Origin: Mycosarcoma maydis
Lineage: Eukaryota > Basidiomycota > Ustilaginomycetes > Ustilaginales
DNA length: 64,000 bases
Direction of reading: 5' to 3'
Assembly (NCBI RefSeq): GCF_000328475.2
Contig: NC_026485.1
Coordinates: 124,001-188,000 of the forward strand
Shown here one piece after another: positions 36,533 through 48,480 of the stretch. Position 1 is the stretch's first letter; every line of letters starts with the position of its first letter. The position numbers were made by a program, and so were the translations under genes. The notes under the pieces are model-generated. The model was not told the origin of the DNA, ran no database searches, and was given only the letters and a program-made list of their open reading frames with translations.

Positions 36533-37219
36533 GATCGAAGCGTCTAGGCGTGAGCGGAATCGAGTAAGAGCGAGGTGAATAGTGTAGCTAGTGAAGCATA
36601 AATTAGAGTAATCACAGCAAAAAGGCTCGCTTGGCGGACGGAGAAGAGGGTCGTGTCGGGTGATGTCGTCTGTAAAAGTCGCGATGGACGATGGAGCCTC
36701 TGCTGGCGTAATGTTGGGCTGTGGACAACTTAACTGATCACGATGGCTCGCACGTCGTTCTCGCGTGCTTTTTGGTCGTTTCTTTCGAATTTCCAAACGT
36801 GGAGCGGCGATTAACGATCGGGACGAACTTTGTGAAAATATCGCCGATCAGCAAGCATCAAAACCCGTGACCAAAAATTCACACGTACGATTCATTTTTG
36901 CAAGGATGGCAATAATCACGAAAGTCGCGTTGCATCAGCCTGTCTTGCTGCAGCTGGTTCCTCTTAGCTCTGTATCTTTTGTTTTGGAAATCGCAGAGAA
37001 CGTCGAGCGTAGCTAAGTGATAGAAGAGAATCAAGCGCGACAAGTGCTCGAAGCGCTGAGAGCTGTCTACAGATGGTCTGACCCACACGAAGAAGTTTGA
37101 GCATCAGCGAGAAGCAAGGAGCGGAGCCACTTGTTCGCGACGAACCGTCGCGTTGATCGAAGTGACTCCAACCGAGCATTCATTCACGTTTCGTGATACA
37201 CGATTTGGACCAAACACGA

Positions 37220-37302
<83 letters not shown>

Positions 37303-39959
37303 TCAGTCAGCGAAAGAAACGCGGACCCGAGAGTCAGATAGACCGTTACTTGCATCCAAACCCAACCCAAATCAAATCAAATCAAATCAATTCGTGGATT
37401 CACGATTGGTGATTCTATACGAGCGAGTGGACAAAAGTCACATACAGTTACTGTATTTTGCAATGTGAATGAAAATTCGTGATTACATTACGATACTGTA
37501 AATATATTTAACCACGACTCAAGACTCACGATTCGTGATTCGTGATTCGTGATTCGTGATTGGCGTGGGCATGCATCGTGACACGTCGTTGAACCCCGGG
37601 GTCCTCCTGCCATCGGTGGCGTTGCATCGGGTTTCTCAGACCAAAACAAGCCACGCATCCGGTATTCACAGATTCGTGATTCTTCCGCAAAGCCGTGCGT
37701 CTTTCTATGCATACCGTACGAAATGAAATGGCGAGTTCATTTTCATAGTATTTTTTTCCCGCAGCGACACGGCCAAGCTTCCACGATCGTTCTTGCAACT
37801 GCTAAGTTAGACTCACTCCTTCGTTCCTGCCAAGTGGTGACGGTGGCGAATCGACAAGTGTCGTTCTGAACATGTTTCGTGTGTTTTGCTGCTCATCTTG
37901 CTCGTCAAAGCCGCAAGTGCTGGTGACCGCTGCAGCAGCAGTAACAACAACAATAACAATAGCAGCAGCAGTAGCAGCAAAGACCTTTTCGTATTGACGG
38001 CGATTTCCGACTCGAGTCGACGTCTGAACACATCCCTGCCGGAAATGACACAAGAACGACGCAAGCACGACGCAAACATCTCCAGAATCTCGAAACGTCA
38101 CGCAACACTTGAGGCGCATGACAAGCGTGCATACATTCTTTCCACCACAATCGGCGCCTGCCTCCGTGGCTCAATTGCCTCGTCGACATTCACGATTACG
38201 CGCCAAACATGAAACTTTTCACGAATTTTTGCCACTCGACACCCGTCATCGCTCGCTCTTTCATCCTGCCTTGCACAATTCCCAGCCGTCAGAGTATTGC
38301 AAAAGCATGGCTCAGCATGACGCATAAAGCTTCTGGATAACTAGCTGAAGCCAACGTTGGACTCAAAGCTGCTAGACTGTAACTAGATCACGCTGTCTAG
38401 ACTTGCGAACCAAGTTAGACTGGTGAAGAAAAAAGGTTCAAGCAAGATTTGCGTCGACATTCACGATTATCACGAATCAGGGTTAGGGTCTGCGCCGTCG
38501 TACCGAACCACGCGTGTGCTGTCGTTTTCAGGCACGAGAGCAGAGGAGATGGAAAGTGAAAAGAACAAACATTTCCAACATTGCAGCACACCGTCAGAGG
38601 CTAACTAAGTTATCCCACAACGCTCTGCTCCGTACGCTCTGTACGTTTCTTGAAGACGCTTTCCGTCGCATACTCGTCCAGTGCTTTGCCATCTGAGCCG
38701 CGCGCCATACCAATCAGGAATCACGGCACAATATCACACAAATCAGTCGAGCCCAAACTTTTCGGCAGACTGTGGTGAGTGGCAGACTGTGAAGGTCAGG
38801 TGCACAGCATCGCCTGTATCCCGGCTCAGTACGCAAGAGCACGCTTACCTCCGCACCACCACTCGTCTTTGCCATATCGCGATTCGCACGGTCAATCTTA
38901 CTACATCTCTGATGCTTCAGTAAGCCACACATTCGACTTTTTATCACCATCGACAAGTTCGCCTCTCTCTAGGCAATCTACCTTGTACAGCCTCCGATAT
39001 CGCTAGGCTACTTTCATCTCTTGATCCTTCTCAAGCGCCATTCAGCTAGCTACTCCGGCACACCACCTCGATTCCCATCGCCATCCATTCTCGGTTTTGA
39101 CATTGCATCCGCTCCTCTCTGCGACTTCTCTCTCCATCTCATCGCCTTCATCCCATCTCTACAGTGTGTCACGCTGGCCTTGATGCTGCCTTTTGCCGAA
39201 TCGCCGCCATCAAATCACAACCACATTGTTCAGCCATCAACTTAGGCCCGTACACCACCATCTCACCCTTTCAGTAGCCATCCCTCTCTTTCAGTGCTGC
39301 GCTTAGCAAAAGGCTTGGAGCGTCCTAGTCGTCACCTTTCACGCTCCCCCCTCTATCCAACTTGGTTGTTGCTACCTCCCTTCGAGTTGGCAGCTAGGTG
39401 AAAAGTCCGGTCTCAACGTCCAGGCGCCTGTCGCGCTTCGCGACCATCTCTTGGTCAACCGCCATTCTTCCTCTCCTTGCTTTTTTTTTCTGGCATCATA
39501 GGCAGCCGATTTCGCTCTGCCGATTCCGTAGTGCCCTTCTTCGGCCTTTTCGCTCCCACCAGTCCCGCAGCAATCCATCTCGGTCTGTTTCCTTCTCCTA
39601 CTCGACATCCTCTTCTTCACCCGTCTTCTATCACCTTCTTCACAGTCACCAGAGCCAAGCAAAGCTAGTCACATTCAACCAGCTTGCCTTTTTCCGTTGT
39701 TAAAAATCCAGCTACGTCAGTTACCCAGCTCGTCTCCGACACTTTTCTCATCTGTGTATCCTCTCTCCGGCGTCCGATTCGTTACGCCAGCGTTCTCCTG
39801 GTCACTTCCAGGTTTCCAGCTGTGCTCTTCAGCTACTCGTTCCCGGTTTCATTCGACCTCTATACCCCAGCCAAATCCCCAAACTTGCGTGGCGCCTACC
39901 TTTTCAACATCTCTTTCGCTTCACTACCATTCAAGCAATTAGTGATTGCCCCTTCAACC
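36533..39959. promoter_or_regulatory. 3.4-kb divergent region between FIP1 and the WC-1 gene
   Basis: Contains both upstream regions. From left: a (GAAA)21 microsatellite at 37218-37302; an ATCAA tandem near 37370-37390; a TTCGTGA array at 37528-37562 plus other heptamer words between 37390 and 37680; an AAC/AGC-rich triplet stretch near 37930-37980; and pyrimidine-rich DNA from about 39000 to 39959 that may be the 5' leader of the photoreceptor mRNA. The open frame of WC-1 extends back to 39684, but the residues there are not family-like. No other gene is supported. Confidence 0.5.
37218..37302. repeat. (GAAA)21 microsatellite
   Basis: About 21 uninterrupted GAAA units, purine-only on this strand. 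Frames read through it in all three phases and are artefacts. Confidence 0.95.
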
Positions 39960-42900
39960 ATGACGGATACTTTCGATTTCGACGCTTTCATCTCCTCACC
40001 TTCGCAGGCAGAGATCGCTCCTCCCGTCTCACCAAACAATAGCGCTGCCGTCAACCTTGACAACCTCGGTAACCCTATCGTCGCCAACGACGCAACTCAC
40101 GTCAATGCTTCTTCGCTTCTTGGCCCCACCAATGTCATGGTGCCAACCTTCTCCGCTCAAGGCATTAGTGGCACAATCGATGTCATGGCCGGTCCTACTC
40201 TCATGAGTCACTCCGACTCATCGCTCATGTACGACAGCAATTACAGCGGCTCGTTTGGAAATGACTTGATCGAATCCTGGGATATGGGCTCTAATGCAGC
40301 CGCTAGTGCTTCCGCACTCGACTTTGGTCACGTCTCATCTTTGAACGTCATGAACAACAGCAGTGGCGTCATCGTTGCCGGTATCAATGACAATGGCATC
40401 AACCACACAGCTGCCACTGCTCAGACATCTCTGCCAACCAACTCTGTACCCACCATCCCTACTGCAGCAACAGGCGCTGATCCCACTGCATCCTACCGAG
40501 ATCAAATCACCGCCCATCACTCGCACCTCATGACCACCAGCACCATGGCGGGTCCCGATGGCGCTGCTAGCCGCAGTACCTCTTCCATCCCCCGCGTTTC
40601 AACCTTCAAGCGTGTCCAGCCTCCCATGCACCGCGGTATTACCATGCCGAACGCTGCGCGCGCCAATCTCAGCCTACAAGAGCGCCGACGCTTGTCCCGA
40701 CAGGCAGCTAAACGAGGCGCTACCATGGCCCAACCCCAGCAGCCTTTTGCACATTCCGTTCAGCAGGCGGCAGCACACGACGCCGGCTCCACCATCCCTG
40801 CTGTCGCTGGCAGAGGCGCTAAGCGCGCTATCAACGTAGACAACGGCCAGATCAGCACCACTCCGCAGCAGAGCTTGCCCCTGCCATCCCGCAGTGTATC
40901 CTTCATGAACGACTCTTCTGGCTCGTCCGTGTCGTCAGCCAGCCTCTCCCCTCAGAAGATGCAGGACAGTCGCTCTCATTCCTTTGCTGTGACCCAAACC
41001 GCGGGCCTTCACGCCGATAATCGCGGCGTTGATGTACCGTCGCATGTGTATCAGGGCAGCTTCAACACCATCTCGGGCGAGGCCATCCCAACCTCGAACA
41101 AGTACTCGAGCTCGGGCGTCGATGTCCTTGGCATCCTTTCGCGTGCCATCACTCGGCCCAATCCTAGCATCACCCTCGGCCCTGTTGACCTTTCCTGCTC
41201 TTTTGCCATCTCTGATGCGCGCCACCCGCAGCAGCCCCTCATTTACGCCAGCGAGACCTTCTGTCACTTGACTGGCTATATGCTGCACGAGATTCTCGGT
41301 AAAAATTGTCGATTCCTTCAAACACCCGGCGTGCCCTTGGAAGCTGGTGCTGAACGTCAGCACACTGACAATCGCGCCGTAGAGCATCTCAAGCGACACC
41401 TCACTGGCTTCCGAGAGTGTCAGGCGAGCCTAATCAACTACCGAAAAGATGGCAGCCCGTTTATTAACCTCGTCACCGTGGTCCCCGTTTCGTGGTCGGA
41501 TCCGTCGCAGGTCGACTTCCTGGTCGGCTTCCAGGTCGACCTAGTCGAGCAGCCTGGCGCCATCTTGGAACGCAAGGAAGATGGCTCGTACCTCGTCAAC
41601 TATCGCTCCATCAACGATCCCCCGCCTTCGGCTGTCCTAGGTGCAGATGACACGGCCAAGGATGCCGACGCCGAAGCAACAAAACAAGCCGCTATCGCCG
41701 CCGATATTCTTGATCTCATCCATGGTGTGGGTCCTTGCGACTCGAAACAGTGGTCGCGTGTGCTTCTGGAAAATTCGCACGACCTCATCTACGTGCTGTC
41801 CCTCAAGGGTACCTTCTTGTACGTGTCGCCGTCTATCGAGCGCATCCTTGGCTACACGTCCGAGGAAGTGATCGGAAAGTCGATCTCGGAATTTTGTCAT
41901 CCCAGCGATGTCGTGCCTGTCTTTCGCGAGCTCAAGGACTCGACGAGCAACGCCAGCATTGCCGCAGCTGCCTCGCGTAACATCCGTACCGAGGGGGTCG
42001 CCAACCCATTGACCAAGGGCGGGGGCGGGCAAGCTGGTCCTCGCGTCAACCTGATCATGCGCATGCGACACAAGCATGACGGTCATCGTTGGATTGAAAG
42101 CACCGGTAAGCTGCACCTCGAACAGGGCAAGGGTCGTAAAGTCGTCATATCCAGTGGTCGTCCTCGTCCTGTCTACAACTTGGCATGGGAGCACGTTCGT
42201 CGTAGCGCAGAGGCAGCCCAGCCTTCGTTCTGGTCCAAGCTCTCAATCGATGGAATTTTCCTCAGTACTACCGGGCCCATTGCTGAGGTGCTCAACTGCG
42301 AGAGCAAGGACCTTTTTGGTCGCCATGTGCTCGAAATGACCAACTACGAAGCCGCACCTTCCCTGTTGCAAGCTTTGCGCAGCAGCCAGGCCATGGGTGT
42401 TTCGCACATGATGGGCGACGGCGCATGCAACACCACACCAGTTTTCTCATCCTTCTATCCCTCATCAGCCGCCGCCGGACCTGCGCTGCCAACCGTATTC
42501 GTCCACATCCAGCGCGCATCTCCCGAAAGTGCATGGATGATTCCCAATGTCGCATACCCGAAGGGCGGCCCGCAACCCGCCTTTGATGCGACCGGTACTA
42601 GCGTTGATTCGCTGACATCGGTCTTTGCCGAATTGTCGACGTACCGCAGCTCGTCCTGGGTCTTTGAGATGCATCAGCTCAAGAACGTCAATCGCCGACT
42701 CAAGGACGAGATCCGCGCACTGCGCCGTCAGTCGAGAGATCGATTCTCCGCCGGCGGGCAGCTCTCGTCCACCACTCTGGGCGGGCTACCGATGCCACAG
42801 AGCCCCACCTTGGTAGGCGTGGCAGGTGGTCGTCGACGTAGTGGACCCGCAGATGCTTTGTCGCTCGGTGCCCGGCAAAATTCGACAGTTCCTCATATCC

Positions 42901-43217
42901 AGATGCCGAGCCCCATCAAGCGACGACCCGACCACGGCCATGGTCATCGCCAGCACCTGCGGCCGACAGCGGCGCTGTCATATCTACACGCTGGTCACAG
43001 TACTGATTTCAGCAGCAGCAGTTCCGGATCCGAGATCTCTCCTTTCGGCGAAAGGGCGCCAGACAATCGCCGCTCGGGCTCCGGAGATGCTTCGGACGAG
43101 ACAGCAGCTACTACCGCTACTTCAGGCGACACTTCCGAGAAGGATGGCTCACAGAGCGTTAGCGGTACTGGCAGCAGCCGCGAAAGTCGTCGCGGCTCTG
43201 GCTCGGCCGAAGCCTGA
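39960..43217 (+). CDS. White collar 1-type blue-light photoreceptor (LOV plus PAS domains, no GATA finger)
   Basis: A 1085-residue protein starting MTDTFDFDAFIS. After a ~400-residue Ser/Asn/Ala-rich part comes a LOV domain (about 404-534). Its GKNCRFLQ motif carries the expected flavin-adduct cysteine, C450, followed by an insertion (VPLEAGAERQ) like that of ascomycete WC-1, then NYRKDGSPFINLV. A second PAS domain (about 594-664) contains HDLIYVLSLKGTFLYVSPS and ILGYTSEEVIG, and a third weaker PAS-like segment follows near 757-867. A basic segment, ALRRQSRDRF, lies near residue 920. No C-x2-C-x18-C-x2-C GATA finger is present, as known for basidiomycete WC-1, where the WC-2 partner supplies DNA binding. 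Likely role: nuclear light sensor controlling photo-responsive genes. Confidence 0.92.
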   Translation: MTDTFDFDAFISSPSQAEIAPPVSPNNSAAVNLDNLGNPIVANDATHVNASSLLGPTNVMVPTFSAQGISGTIDVMAGPTLMSHSDSSLMYDSNYSGSFGNDLIESWDMGSNAAASASALDFGHVSSLNVMNNSSGVIVAGINDNGINHTAATAQTSLPTNSVPTIPTAATGADPTASYRDQITAHHSHLMTTSTMAGPDGAASRSTSSIPRVSTFKRVQPPMHRGITMPNAARANLSLQERRRLSRQAAKRGATMAQPQQPFAHSVQQAAAHDAGSTIPAVAGRGAKRAINVDNGQISTTPQQSLPLPSRSVSFMNDSSGSSVSSASLSPQKMQDSRSHSFAVTQTAGLHADNRGVDVPSHVYQGSFNTISGEAIPTSNKYSSSGVDVLGILSRAITRPNPSITLGPVDLSCSFAISDARHPQQPLIYASETFCHLTGYMLHEILGKNCRFLQTPGVPLEAGAERQHTDNRAVEHLKRHLTGFRECQASLINYRKDGSPFINLVTVVPVSWSDPSQVDFLVGFQVDLVEQPGAILERKEDGSYLVNYRSINDPPPSAVLGADDTAKDADAEATKQAAIAADILDLIHGVGPCDSKQWSRVLLENSHDLIYVLSLKGTFLYVSPSIERILGYTSEEVIGKSISEFCHPSDVVPVFRELKDSTSNASIAAAASRNIRTEGVANPLTKGGGGQAGPRVNLIMRMRHKHDGHRWIESTGKLHLEQGKGRKVVISSGRPRPVYNLAWEHVRRSAEAAQPSFWSKLSIDGIFLSTTGPIAEVLNCESKDLFGRHVLEMTNYEAAPSLLQALRSSQAMGVSHMMGDGACNTTPVFSSFYPSSAAAGPALPTVFVHIQRASPESAWMIPNVAYPKGGPQPAFDATGTSVDSLTSVFAELSTYRSSSWVFEMHQLKNVNRRLKDEIRALRRQSRDRFSAGGQLSSTTLGGLPMPQSPTLVGVAGGRRRSGPADALSLGARQNSTVPHIQMPSPIKRRPDHGHGHRQHLRPTAALSYLHAGHSTDFSSSSSGSEISPFGERAPDNRRSGSGDASDETAATTATSGDTSEKDGSQSVSGTGSSRESRRGSGSAEA

Positions 43218-43559
43218 AGCGCGTACCAAGCTCTCTCTCCACCAAAATTTTACCCTACTTCCGCGGTCATTGTTCGATAGCGTTTTCTGTTCTCATATGG
43301 CAACTATGGTTTCTTCTTCTCGTGCCGTTACAGCTTGGTTTGTAGATTGATGCATTGTGGTTGACTGGCGGCGTTCTGACTTGGATTGCACATCAGCATT
43401 CGAGATTGATTATGAGCAGTCTCACTTAACTGACTGAGGCACGTCCTTGCCCTCTAGCCGCCAACTGTGACTGCAGCTCTACCACGAGACACAAAGGGGT
43501 GCGGCACAACACGGCACAACAGATGCTGTGAGTGCAGGTGGTATGTCTGCTGGAATCTG
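43218..43559. other. Convergent spacer between the WC-1 and MOG1 genes
   Basis: About 340 bp of 3' flanks. Nothing notable is seen. Confidence 0.5.
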
Positions 43560-44310
43560 CTAAGCGAACAAGTTCCAATCACGAATTTGTAGCGACGAAG
43601 CAGCCAGCTGGAATGCGGCTTGTGCGCTGGAAGATTGAGGGTGATCTTGTGACTTGGAAGACTCGTTGACGCTCAGAACGAGGTCGATTTGCTTGGATGG
43701 CAGTCTCCATAGTGCGACGCGGATGGTGACTTGCTCTTCGGGTTCGGAAGCCTTGCCAAACTTTCTGATCATCTGTGTTCCAGTGAGCCGCGCTGGTGAG
43801 GGAGTTGCTGGTGGTTCAATTTGTGATGACGGGATATCTGTTTCGAGTACCGTGGAACTGCTCGCCGCATTGTCATGTGCCAGCGAGGAAAAGTGAAACC
43901 TGTCGCACTCAAAGGATAGGATGGATGGCAAGATCAGCATAGGGTCGATGTGGGAATGAGCAGCTATCAAACCGACATACCTGACTGCGTTTTCCAGGTT
44001 CTCACCTGCCCCTTCATCATTTGCGAGCTGAAGTACTTCGACGATCAGGCTGATGTCAGAGTCGTCGCGTACAAACACCTCTTGATTGTCGGGCACCTGT
44101 CGGAAGTCGCTACAAATAGGTTCGGATGTAAGATAGTCAAACCATCACTCGGAAAAGTCAGCCAAACCATCGCCTTGCCCTACCATCGCCTTCTGCACTG
44201 TGGTAGTAAGTAATAAGAGCACGGACCCACCTTGCATCGATAAAACCTCTTGGTAACTCAACCAGGATCGCACCGCCGAACAGCTCTCTCGGCTCCTTTT
44301 CAGCTGCCAT
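43560..44310 (-). CDS. MOG1: Mog1-like Ran-binding protein, three exons
   Basis: Exons inferred as 44310-44231, 44109-43981 and 43899-43560, giving 182 residues. Intron 1 (121 bp; GTGGGT...TTGTAG) and intron 2 (81 bp; GTATGT...GCGACAG) both leave a phase-2 codon that splices cleanly. Splicing joins ELFGGAILVELPRGFIDA to SDFRQVPDNQEVFV, the typical start of the Mog1/PsbP-like fold, and then gives AVRFHFSSLAHDN. Mog1 binds the GTPase Ran (Gsp1) and releases its nucleotide during nuclear transport. Without the splicing, the middle of the frame would carry about 27 extra residues absent from the family. A Ser/Pro-rich insertion occurs after FHFSSLAHDN. Confidence 0.87.
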
Positions 44311-45174
44311 AGTGCAGATGGGACGCTTCCGAGACCGAGAATTCAAAGATATGGTTGCGCGGTCGAAGATTGGTACGCACTGGTTACATTGTGATGTAGC
44401 TGACGAGGACTAGACAGGTTCCCATTGTATGGAGTGGAGGTGCTAGGCTGGTTGCTTTGTCATTCACAGTCAGCGAAGTTGAATAAACCTTGAAATTCAG
44501 CGACAGAGTGAAAAAGCTCCAAAATCAGCTCATCTGGCTCGGAATTCAAGCAGTCTTTCAACATTTTATTCACGATTCACAGATTCGTGATTCACAGGGC
44601 AGAGGCTGGTTGTGCGCTTCGCGTGGTTCGAGTCGTCAGTCACAGAGTGAATTTGTTGGCTTTTTCACTCACAAATCTGGTGGCGATTCAGCTGTGTTGG
44701 TTTAGCTTTCTTCGCGTTTTCGACACGCGCTGCCATCCAAGCACGAAGCACGAAGCACGAAGCGCTCGTGGCTGTGGCAGTCTTGAGTGACTGTGGCTGC
44801 GCGAGCGCGCTGTGCACATATCTGATGATTTTCACACATGTGCGTCGGAACAGGAAGATCTGCGCAGAGGCTCATCAAACCGTATCAAAGCTTGCTTAGT
44901 CGTGAGTGCTATTCGTGATTAGCAGCTCAACTGTGCGTGCACTCCTTGGTGGGTTGAGTGTTGAGTGTGTTGAGTGTGTGGCACCAACCTGCTTTGAACC
45001 CTTCTCATCCTTCGCACTCTTTCATAGTTTGCTTCCGCTCCTTACCCTACCCCTGTACATACTTGTTCTCCATCTTTTTCAGTGAGTACTACCTTTGCCA
45101 GTGGCACCTTTGCTCATCCTCCTCTGCTGACACACCCTCCCATCTGACTCTGTTCCGTTCACACCGCAACAGAA
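44311..45174. promoter_or_regulatory. Divergent spacer between MOG1 and ERG6
   Basis: About 860 bp with the promoters of both genes. Heptamer words lie near 44570-44600, and a related 7-bp tandem, GCACGAA, is repeated three times at about 44741-44761. The ERG6 leader (from about 45000) is pyrimidine-rich. Confidence 0.5.
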
Positions 45175-46413
45175 ATGGCGCCTACTGCTACCGACGTCCG
45201 CAACAACGAAGGCATCGCCAACTACACCAAGTTCTGGCAAAAGGACTCTAAGGATGACTCTGCTACCGACATGGCCAATCGTCTCTCCGAGTACACCTCG
45301 GTCGTGAACGGCTACTACGATGGCGCCACCGATCTCTACGAGTACGGTTGGGGTCAGAACTTCCACTTTGCTCGCTACTACCCCGGTGAGGCCTTCATGC
45401 AGGCCATCGCGCGCCACGAGCACTACCTCGCTCACCAGATGGGCCTCAAGCCCAAGATGCGTGTTCTCGACGTTGGTTGTGGTGTTGGCGGACCCGCTCG
45501 CGAGATTGCTCGTTTCGCCGATGTCAACATTGTTGGTCTCAACAACAACGAGTACCAGATCCAACGTGCTCGCAAATACACGGAAAAGGCTGGCCTTTCC
45601 GCTCAAGTCGAATGTAAGCTTTGCTCCACCCTCTCTCTCGGACTCTCCGCATCATGCTGATCCACTCTTTTTTCCGCTTATGCTCGCAGTTGTCAAGGGC
45701 GACTTTATGAAGCTTTCTGAGCAGTTCGGCGAGAACAGATTCGACGCCTTCTACGCTATCGAGGCCACCTGCCATGCACCCAACTTTGAAGGCATTTACG
45801 GAGAGATCCTAAAGGTTCTCAAACCTGGAGGAATCGTGAGTTAACAACGCTCGGCACCATGTCCATCACCTCTCAGTGCGACCCGGCGTATGTCGCTGAC
45901 CACACACGCACTGTCTTGTTTCCTCACCTTTCCTACTCTTCCTCCCACGTACAGTTCGGCGTTTACGAATGGTGCATGACCGACGCTTGGGACCCCACCA
46001 ACCCTGAGCACAAGCGAATCGCTCACGGTATCGAGGTCGGTGACGGTATCCCCGAGATGCGATCAATCCAGAATGCCCGAAATGCGCTCAAGTCTGTCGG
46101 CTTCCAGATCCAGCACGAGGAGGACCTTGCTGACCGCGGAGACAAGATCCCCTGGTACTACCCTATTGCTGGCAGCTTGAGCCATTGCCAAACCGTATGG
46201 GACTACTTCACCGTTGCTCGTATGACCAAGATTGGACGAGCCACAACCCAGGGTGCTGTCAAGTTGCTCGAGACTCTTCGTCTCGTGCCTCAGGGCACCC
46301 ACTCGGTCGGTGCCTCGCTCGTTACCGCTGCCGATGCTCTCGTCGACGGTGGTCGTACCAAGCTCTTTACCCCAATGATGCTGTTCGTCTGCCGCAAGCC
46401 GTCGTCAAACTAA
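45175..46413 (+). CDS. ERG6: Sterol 24-C-methyltransferase (Erg6), three exons
   Basis: Exons 45175-45613, 45690-45835 and 45955-46413, giving 347 residues. Introns are 76 bp (GTAAGC...CTCGCAG) and 119 bp (GTGAGT...GTACAG). Splicing rebuilds VEFVKGDF and PGGIFGVYEW, both conserved. The protein shows the sterol-binding segment [14 protein letters not shown] (55-68), the AdoMet motif [14 protein letters not shown] (97-110), and the region [16 protein letters not shown]. Erg6 methylates C-24 of zymosterol or lanosterol-type sterols in ergosterol synthesis, in the ER or lipid droplets. Strong codon bias (GTC, CTC, AAG) suggests high expression. Length is close to other fungal Erg6 proteins. Confidence 0.95.
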
Positions 46414-46604
46414 GGTCGATCATCCCTATGCATGCTCCGTTCGTCGAAAGGATCACCTTGCCAGTGCGCACACAATCCGCTTCGTGACTTGATTCTCTGC
46501 ACCCGCTCTCACTCACACTGTCGCTTCGCGGTTCTCTCTGTAGAAAACAAACCCCTTTTTTGGCTGAATTTGCAAGTCCTGATCAGAAGGAACATTAACC
46601 ATCC

Positions 46605-47426
46605 TCACACCGTCTTCTCCCATAATTGGTACTGGTACCATGTCTCGCCTTCGCTCGTCACCATGTCTCTGGAGTCAGTAAGCGCAACAGGGCATGCGCT
46701 GCCAAGGTATTGTCGCAGCGAGTCGGCTGATGCCTGCGTCCACTCTTGCTGCTTGAGTAGATTCGGTAGCCGTTCAGGTTCCACGTTCTGGCCGGCGACG
46801 ATCTTGTTGGCGTGCTCCAGTTCGGCTTGGTATTGCTCGCGCGTTCGGAATTCCGGGAAGAACGAATCGCACTCGTACAGAGGTGCCAGAATGCGTGTCA
46901 CGAGCAATTTGTCCACTGTCGCCAAGCTCGAGTGGAAATCGAGCAGATCTGTGTACATCTGTGCGCCACCGATGACAAAGACTCTGCTGATGCTCGCTTG
47001 AGGCGTTGCTAGGTGTATCAGCGCTTGCTCGACAGACGAGAATACTCGGGCATCGTTTGAGTCTGGATCGCTATTTGGATGGATACAATGGAGGCAAGCG
47101 ATCAGCTCAGGTCGGCTGTAGACGAAGAACAACCGCTACAGTTACGATACTTACATTCCGAGATCGGTGGCGCTCGACGTTCGGCTGATCACAACATTGA
47201 AACGACCTGCAAGTGGGCGGAACTTTGGCGGGATACTTGCCCACGTCTTTCTTCCCATTATGACAGCATTCCGAGTTCCTTGACGTTGCTCTTCGTCTGC
47301 AACGTGACTTGTGACATTGCGGAAGTACGTCATCTCACCTTTCAGCCGCCAAGGTAGTCCACCGTCCTTGCCGATGCCGTTCGTCAGCGACATGGCCGCC
47401 ACCATAACTAGCTTGAGCTTGCCCAT
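46605..47426 (-). CDS. DFR1: Dihydrofolate reductase, two exons
   Basis: Exons 47426-47155 and 47070-46605, giving 245 residues. The intron is set at 84 bp (47154-47071) with a GTAAGT donor, a CTGAT branch-point candidate and an AAATAG acceptor. A second acceptor in the same frame would leave only 39 bp. The protein begins MGKLKLVMVAAMSLTNGIGK, then GGLPWRLKGEM with the catalytic acidic residue E31, VIMGRKTWASIP, and VFVIGGAQMY near the cofactor site, then the closing WYQYQLWEK. The enzyme makes tetrahydrofolate with NADPH, needed for thymidylate and purine synthesis, and is the target of antifolates. It is convergent with ERG6, with about 190 bp between stops. Confidence 0.93.
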
Positions 47427-48480
47427 CTTTTCGCACTCTGCTTGGCTAGACGAGTGAGACTTGAAGCGCATTCAAGACTTGGTGCTTCCGGGGCTAACAG
47501 AATGTGGTAGTAGAACAGACAGATATTGTTCCTACCTCATTAGCAAGTTGAGAATTTTCGAGCTTCTTGGTCATGACGAGACGGTCAAATGCCATTTAAC
47601 ACTTTACGCGTCGCGCGTCCCCTTGCCAATTTCGAAGCACTGGCTAACGACTTCGCCATGATACCTATTCGTGATTCATGATTGTAGCAACCGGATCGGC
47701 CTGTATGCTCGGATGACACTCAGAGGCTGACTCCTAACGGAAACCAACCCGACCTCGCTAAGGGTGATTACAACGAGAAGTGGGTCGCTCGGCGTTCTCA
47801 GTTGGTTGCTCAACTAATCATACCGATCACATGAGTCCAGCCAACACAAATTACGCTGGACACAGTATGGTCCTATTCACGATTTATCAAGGTTGTGTCT
47901 ATGATATACATTCAATCACGAATCGTGAATGATTCAAAATTGGTTTCTGTCCACGACGAATCGTGAACCAAGTCGCTTTACGCTCGCTTCATCTATCGAA
48001 TCTGCTGGTTACGAGCATGACTGTCGGTGTACAACTGCAGCTGCACAGAAACCCTCCAGCGGTGAGTTCCGGTATGTTTCTCAGGTCCCGCCAAGGTTCT
48101 AAGCGCAACCTCATACGTTCCAAACGTGACCGTGAACACGTGACAAGATGGACTTGTGTTAGATCGAAACATCTCATATGGGCTGGGAATTGCGAGTCGT
48201 GAGTCTGTGAGAGTTGAAGGTTCACACGATTACAACCCAAGTCCGATTCACGATTGGTAGTCTAGACCTCCTTTTGGTACAGTCACGAGTGGTTAAGCTT
48301 CAAGTGTGAGTGCGTTTGCTAAACAACGAACTCGTGACTTGTCAGCCCGGCTACCACAATCACGAATTGCTGAGTTAATCACAAATCACGAATAACGTCC
48401 ACGAGAAACCTTGCAGCACTGCGGTCACATTACACTTGAGGCATTACGCCAGTCGTGAGTAGCAAGATTTTCCAGATAAG
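47427..48480. other. Intergenic region with scattered heptamer repeats
   Basis: The upstream region of DHFR leads into the transposon block. Heptamer words occur at 47665-47680, 47875-47965 and 48230-48400. No coding sequence is supported. Confidence 0.55.

Noticed and set aside
37205..37310. Frames reading through (GAAA)n on both strands
   Set aside because: They are open only because the repeat lacks stop codons in every phase.
38466..38480. Telomere-like GGGTTAGGG text
   Set aside because: It is a single occurrence, not an array; an internal telomere remnant is not supported.
39684..39959. 92-codon upstream extension of the WC-1 frame
   Set aside because: It is pyrimidine-rich leader-like DNA. 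The MTDTFDFD start is more plausible, although an upstream exon cannot be excluded.
47116..47154. A 39-bp intron for DHFR using the first CTACAG acceptor
   Set aside because: It is in frame but shorter than fungal introns usually are and has no room for a branch point. The 84-bp alternative has a CTGAT branch candidate.
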